From Deltaproteobacteria bacterium (GTDB lineage: Bacteria > Desulfobacterota > Syntrophia > Syntrophales > UBA2210): a DNA stretch of 9,092 nucleotides. Shown one piece after another: positions 6,994 to 9,092 of the stretch. Numbering within the stretch: position 1 is the stretch's first letter; the number at the start of each line of letters is the position of its first letter. The notes under the pieces were generated by a model. The model saw nothing but the letters and a program-made list of their open reading frames with translations. It was not told the origin of the DNA and searched no databases. A program made the translations under genes and the position numbers. Where the stretch lies: the NCBI GenBank assembly GCA_011056825.1, contig DSBH01000021.1, positions 1 through 9,092 on the forward strand, in the 5' to 3' direction.

Positions 6994-7428
6994 ATGCAGA
7001 CCACGAAAGACAGGAGAAAAAACATCGGGACACAACACCATTCGGCGAAAACGACAAAAGAGCGGGTCCTGCTTTGCGTTAACGCGGCGTTAAAAAGAAA
7101 ACCCCGGAAGCTCTCCATTCTCAGGGTGGCCGAGCTCACGTCTTTCACCGACTATTTCGTGATCTGCAGCGGCGGTTCCGACCGGCAGGTCCAGGCGATC
7201 GCCGAGGCTATTCGGGAAGGTCTTAAAAAAGAAAAAATTCTTCCCGTCGGCACCGAGGGCGAACGGGCAGGGCAATGGATCCTGATGGATTACGGCGATC
7301 TGGTCGTCCATATTTTTTATGAACCGATCCGCGAATTCTACGACATAGAGGGGCTCTGGTCGGAGGCCCCGCTTATGGAAGTAGAGGAATCCGTTCAAAC
7401 ACTGACCGCGCTCGATGATAATCTTTAA
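6994..7428 (+). CDS. rsfS: ribosome silencing factor RsfS (Iojap/YbeB family)
   Basis: Binds protein L14 of the large ribosomal subunit and blocks subunit joining, lowering translation when nutrients are scarce. The protein has 144 residues. The family core runs from about residue 22 to 135, with FTDYFVICSGGSDRQVQAIAEAI (51-73) and the conserved WILMDYGDLVVHIF ... REFYDIEGLW (95-122). About 20 basic residues precede the core; most homologues start closer to it. No better internal ATG with a ribosome binding site is visible, so I kept 6994, which sits three bases after the purA stop with GGTGA just upstream, suggesting translational coupling. The 3' end overlaps comF by 14 bases. Confidence 0.93.
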   Translation: MQTTKDRRKNIGTQHHSAKTTKERVLLCVNAALKRKPRKLSILRVAELTSFTDYFVICSGGSDRQVQAIAEAIREGLKKEKILPVGTEGERAGQWILMDYGDLVVHIFYEPIREFYDIEGLWSEAPLMEVEESVQTLTALDDNL

Positions 7429-8200
7429 AAAAACGAGCATTTTACCTGCCCTGGCGACCCTGTGCTTTCCGCCGCTGTGCATCGCCTGCGGCGCACTTCT
7501 CGAGGAAGAACGGGAGGAACCTTTCTGTCCCGCCTGCCTGTCCCGAATAAACAGGGCGGAGGGATCGTTCTGTTTAATTTGCGGGAAACCGTTGGAAGCA
7601 CCGTCCTCCGACAGCGGGCATGTGTGTGGCGATTGTATTCTTCATCCTCCTCCCTTTTCCCGCGTCAGGACTCTCGGAATATATGAAGGGCCGCTTCTCG
7701 AGGCGATTCACAGTTTCAAGTACAGGAAAAACATTGCAGCGGGAGAACGCCTCGGAAACATGATGGCACGCCGCAATTACGATTTGCTGAATCCCGCCGA
7801 CTATGACGTGGTTGTTCCCGTTCCACTTCATCCTGAAAAGCTCAGAAAACGGGGATTCAACCAGGCACTTGTCCTGGCGGGAAAAATAGCGCGGCGGTTC
7901 GATCGTCCGATCAACTTCACGTCCCTGAAAAAAATCGCCCAGGGCCCCCCTCAGGTTGGTCTCGGCAGGAAGCGTCGGGAACGCAACATCAGGGGAACCT
8001 TCGCCGTAGCGGACGAAAGTCGATTACAGAAAACGCGGGTTCTCCTCGTGGACGATGTGTACACCACGGGGAGCACTGTACGCGAATGCGCCCGGGTTTT
8101 AAAACAAAGCGGCGCGGTCGACGTCGCCGTTGTCGCCCTCGCGCGAACGCGAAGCGACGGACACGGTCGACAGGCGGAAGGAGATGGTACAGATGAATAA
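7415..8200 (+). CDS. comF: ComF family phosphoribosyltransferase-like protein with zinc ribbons
   Basis: The family is named for the competence protein ComFC/GntX; it is linked to DNA uptake in naturally transformable bacteria but is widespread and its reaction is not established. The protein has 261 residues. The N-terminal part carries four CxxC pairs (C22/C25, C38/C41, C53/C56, C71/C74), consistent with two zinc-binding ribbons. The C-terminal part is a type I phosphoribosyltransferase fold with the conserved RKRGFNQ (144-150) and the PRPP loop VLLVDDVYTTGST (209-221). The ATG lies inside the end of rsfS with no clear ribosome binding site, so coupling to rsfS translation is likely. Its stop overlaps the rfaE2 start. 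No other competence gene is visible, so a DNA-uptake role should not be assumed. Confidence 0.9.
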   Translation: MIIFKKTSILPALATLCFPPLCIACGALLEEEREEPFCPACLSRINRAEGSFCLICGKPLEAPSSDSGHVCGDCILHPPPFSRVRTLGIYEGPLLEAIHSFKYRKNIAAGERLGNMMARRNYDLLNPADYDVVVPVPLHPEKLRKRGFNQALVLAGKIARRFDRPINFTSLKKIAQGPPQVGLGRKRRERNIRGTFAVADESRLQKTRVLLVDDVYTTGSTVRECARVLKQSGAVDVAVVALARTRSDGHGRQAEGDGTDE

Positions 8201-8666
8201 AATTCTGTCACGCCGGGAATTGAAGGAAATCCTCGACCAGGAACGGCCGCGGGGAAAAAGGATCGTATTCACCAACGGCTGTTTCGACCTGCTTCACGTC
8301 GGCCATATCGCCTGCCTGCGAGAAGCGAAACGTCACGGCGATATACTGGTGGTCGGTCTCAACAGCGACACCTCCGTTGCGTCGATCAAGGGTCCCTCAA
8401 GGCCGATTGTACCGGAGGCTGAACGGGCTGCAATCGTGGCAGCTCTCGAGCCGGTCGATTTCGTTACACTCTTTGAAGAAGACACGCCGCAGGACCTGAT
8501 CGCTTACCTGCAACCCCACGTCCTGGTGAAGGGGGGAGACTGGAAGAAGGCGGACATAGCCGGCTCGGACATCGTCGAAGATGTCGTCATCGTACCGTCG
8601 GTGGTCGGCGTATCCACCACGGACATCATCGCCCGCATTGAGGAAAGGCTTCTAAGTAAAAGATAA
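8193..8666 (+). CDS. rfaE2: D-glycero-beta-D-manno-heptose 1-phosphate adenylyltransferase
   Basis: Transfers AMP from ATP to heptose 1-phosphate, giving ADP-heptose for the lipopolysaccharide inner core. The protein has 157 residues and is a stand-alone equivalent of the C-terminal domain of E. coli HldE. The nucleotidyltransferase signature FTNGCFDLLHVGH (26-38, HxGH at 35-38) and GLNSDTSV (55-62) are present, as are VKGGDW (112-117) and the C-terminal VSTTDIIARI (140-149). The start is ATG 8193: GGAAGGAG (8176-8183) lies 9 bases upstream, whereas ATG 8184 touches that site with no spacing. It overlaps the comF stop by 8 bases. The partner kinase (rfaE1) is not in the window. A related nucleotidyltransferase with another sugar or alcohol phosphate substrate cannot be fully excluded. 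Confidence 0.9.
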   Translation: MNKILSRRELKEILDQERPRGKRIVFTNGCFDLLHVGHIACLREAKRHGDILVVGLNSDTSVASIKGPSRPIVPEAERAAIVAALEPVDFVTLFEEDTPQDLIAYLQPHVLVKGGDWKKADIAGSDIVEDVVIVPSVVGVSTTDIIARIEERLLSKR

Positions 8667-8674
8667 TTTTACTT
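8654..8674 (+). repeat. AT-rich inverted repeat at the rfaE2 stop codon
   Basis: AAGTAAAA (8654-8661) and TTTTACTT (8667-8674) are a perfect 8-bp inverted repeat around a 5-base loop that contains most of the rfaE2 stop TAA. With a single G-C pair per arm it would be a weak terminator. It overlaps the -35 element of the next promoter, so it may equally be a protein-binding site or chance. Confidence 0.35.
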
Positions 8675-8701
8675 TACAAACGATTTTCTATTGTATATAT
8701 G
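8673..8701 (+). promoter_or_regulatory. probable dksA promoter
   Basis: TTTACA (8673-8678) and TATATG (8696-8701) are 17 bases apart; an alternative -10, TATATA (8694-8699), has 15-base spacing. The AT content is clearly higher than in the surrounding genes. The start near 8708 would leave a leader of about 40 bases before the chosen dksA ATG. Confidence 0.55.
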
Positions 8702-8749
8702 GGACACACAATTTTTGAACTCGCGGAACAGGATGGGGATGCCTCTGCC

Positions 8750-9092
8750 ATGACGCCCGAGCAACTGGAATATTTCAGGACGCTGTTCAATCAAAAAATT
8801 GATGAATTATTGCGGGAAGCCGGAAAAACAGTATCGGGCATGACCGGGACGACGGAAAGTTTTCCCGATCTTACCGATCGCGCCTCGCAGGAATCGGACA
8901 GGGATTTCGAACTGAGGATTCGGGACCGCGAACGGAAACTTATAAAAAAAATGCGGGAGGCACTCGAACGGATCGACAACGGCACGTTCGGAATCTGTGT
9001 TTCCTGCGGCAAAAAGATCTCTGAAAAGAGACTTATGGCCCGGCCCGTGACGTTGCTGTGCATTGACTGCAAGAAAAAGCAGGAGGAGCTCG
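8750..9092 (+). CDS. dksA: RNA polymerase-binding transcription factor DksA, partial (3' end outside window)
   Basis: DksA enters the secondary channel of RNA polymerase and, with ppGpp, adjusts transcription in the stringent response. The first 114 residues are visible. A coiled-coil region surrounds the tip motif DLTDRA (D40, D43, A45), which matches the D-x-x-D-x-A tip needed for DksA action in E. coli. The C4 zinc finger is complete (C83, C86, C104, C107). Only the last few residues should be missing. I chose ATG 8750, which gives the short N-terminus I recall for Desulfobacterota DksA, with a modest AGGATGGGG purine tract upstream. An in-frame ATG at 8699 would add 17 residues but has no ribosome binding site and lies within the predicted -10 element. 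Confidence 0.92.
   Translation, partial: MTPEQLEYFRTLFNQKIDELLREAGKTVSGMTGTTESFPDLTDRASQESDRDFELRIRDRERKLIKKMREALERIDNGTFGICVSCGKKISEKRLMARPVTLLCIDCKKKQEEL

Noticed and set aside
7415..8200. Reading comF as evidence of a DNA-uptake locus
   Set aside because: ComF-like proteins are common in non-competent bacteria, and no ComEA, ComEC, DprA or pilus gene is present here.

Overview
The window is ordinary bacterial chromosome of moderately high GC content. It holds housekeeping genes packed closely on two divergent arms. RfaE2 (ADP-heptose synthesis for lipopolysaccharide) and a short DksA point to a Gram-negative. The order coiled-coil/zinc-ribbon gene then rnpB, the serA-purA pairing and the style of DksA suggest Desulfobacterota (former Deltaproteobacteria). 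That placement is an inference from remembered gene neighbourhoods and protein style, not from a search.

Left arm (1-2702, all minus strand). In transcription order it carries radA/sms (DNA recombination and repair), a CAU-anticodon tRNA with encoded CCA and its own promoter-like sequence, a strong intrinsic terminator, a coiled-coil C4 zinc-ribbon protein, and the 5' part of the RNase P RNA gene rnpB. rnpB runs off the left edge and has a near-consensus promoter.

Divergent gap (2679-2943). It holds the radA promoter on the minus strand. On the plus strand it holds a run of hairpins leading to the serC ribosome binding site. This non-coding stretch is the least explained part of the window.

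Right arm (2944-9092, all plus strand). serC-serA-purA-rsfS-comF-rfaE2 are separated by 17 bases or fewer, or overlap, and are probably one transcript. SerA and SerC catalyse the first two steps of serine synthesis from 3-phosphoglycerate. PurA commits IMP to AMP. RsfS silences idle ribosomes. ComF is a zinc-ribbon phosphoribosyltransferase-like protein. RfaE2 activates heptose-1-phosphate with ATP or CTP-type chemistry (ADP-heptose is expected here). After a short AT-rich gap with a probable promoter, dksA (stringent-response cofactor of RNA polymerase) begins and is cut by the right edge.

I found no mobile element, CRISPR array, toxin-antitoxin or defence system, and no convincing undescribed system. 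The main points for follow-up are the structured leader in front of serC, the Methanosarcina/alphaproteobacterial-type SerC, and the mixed-function operon.
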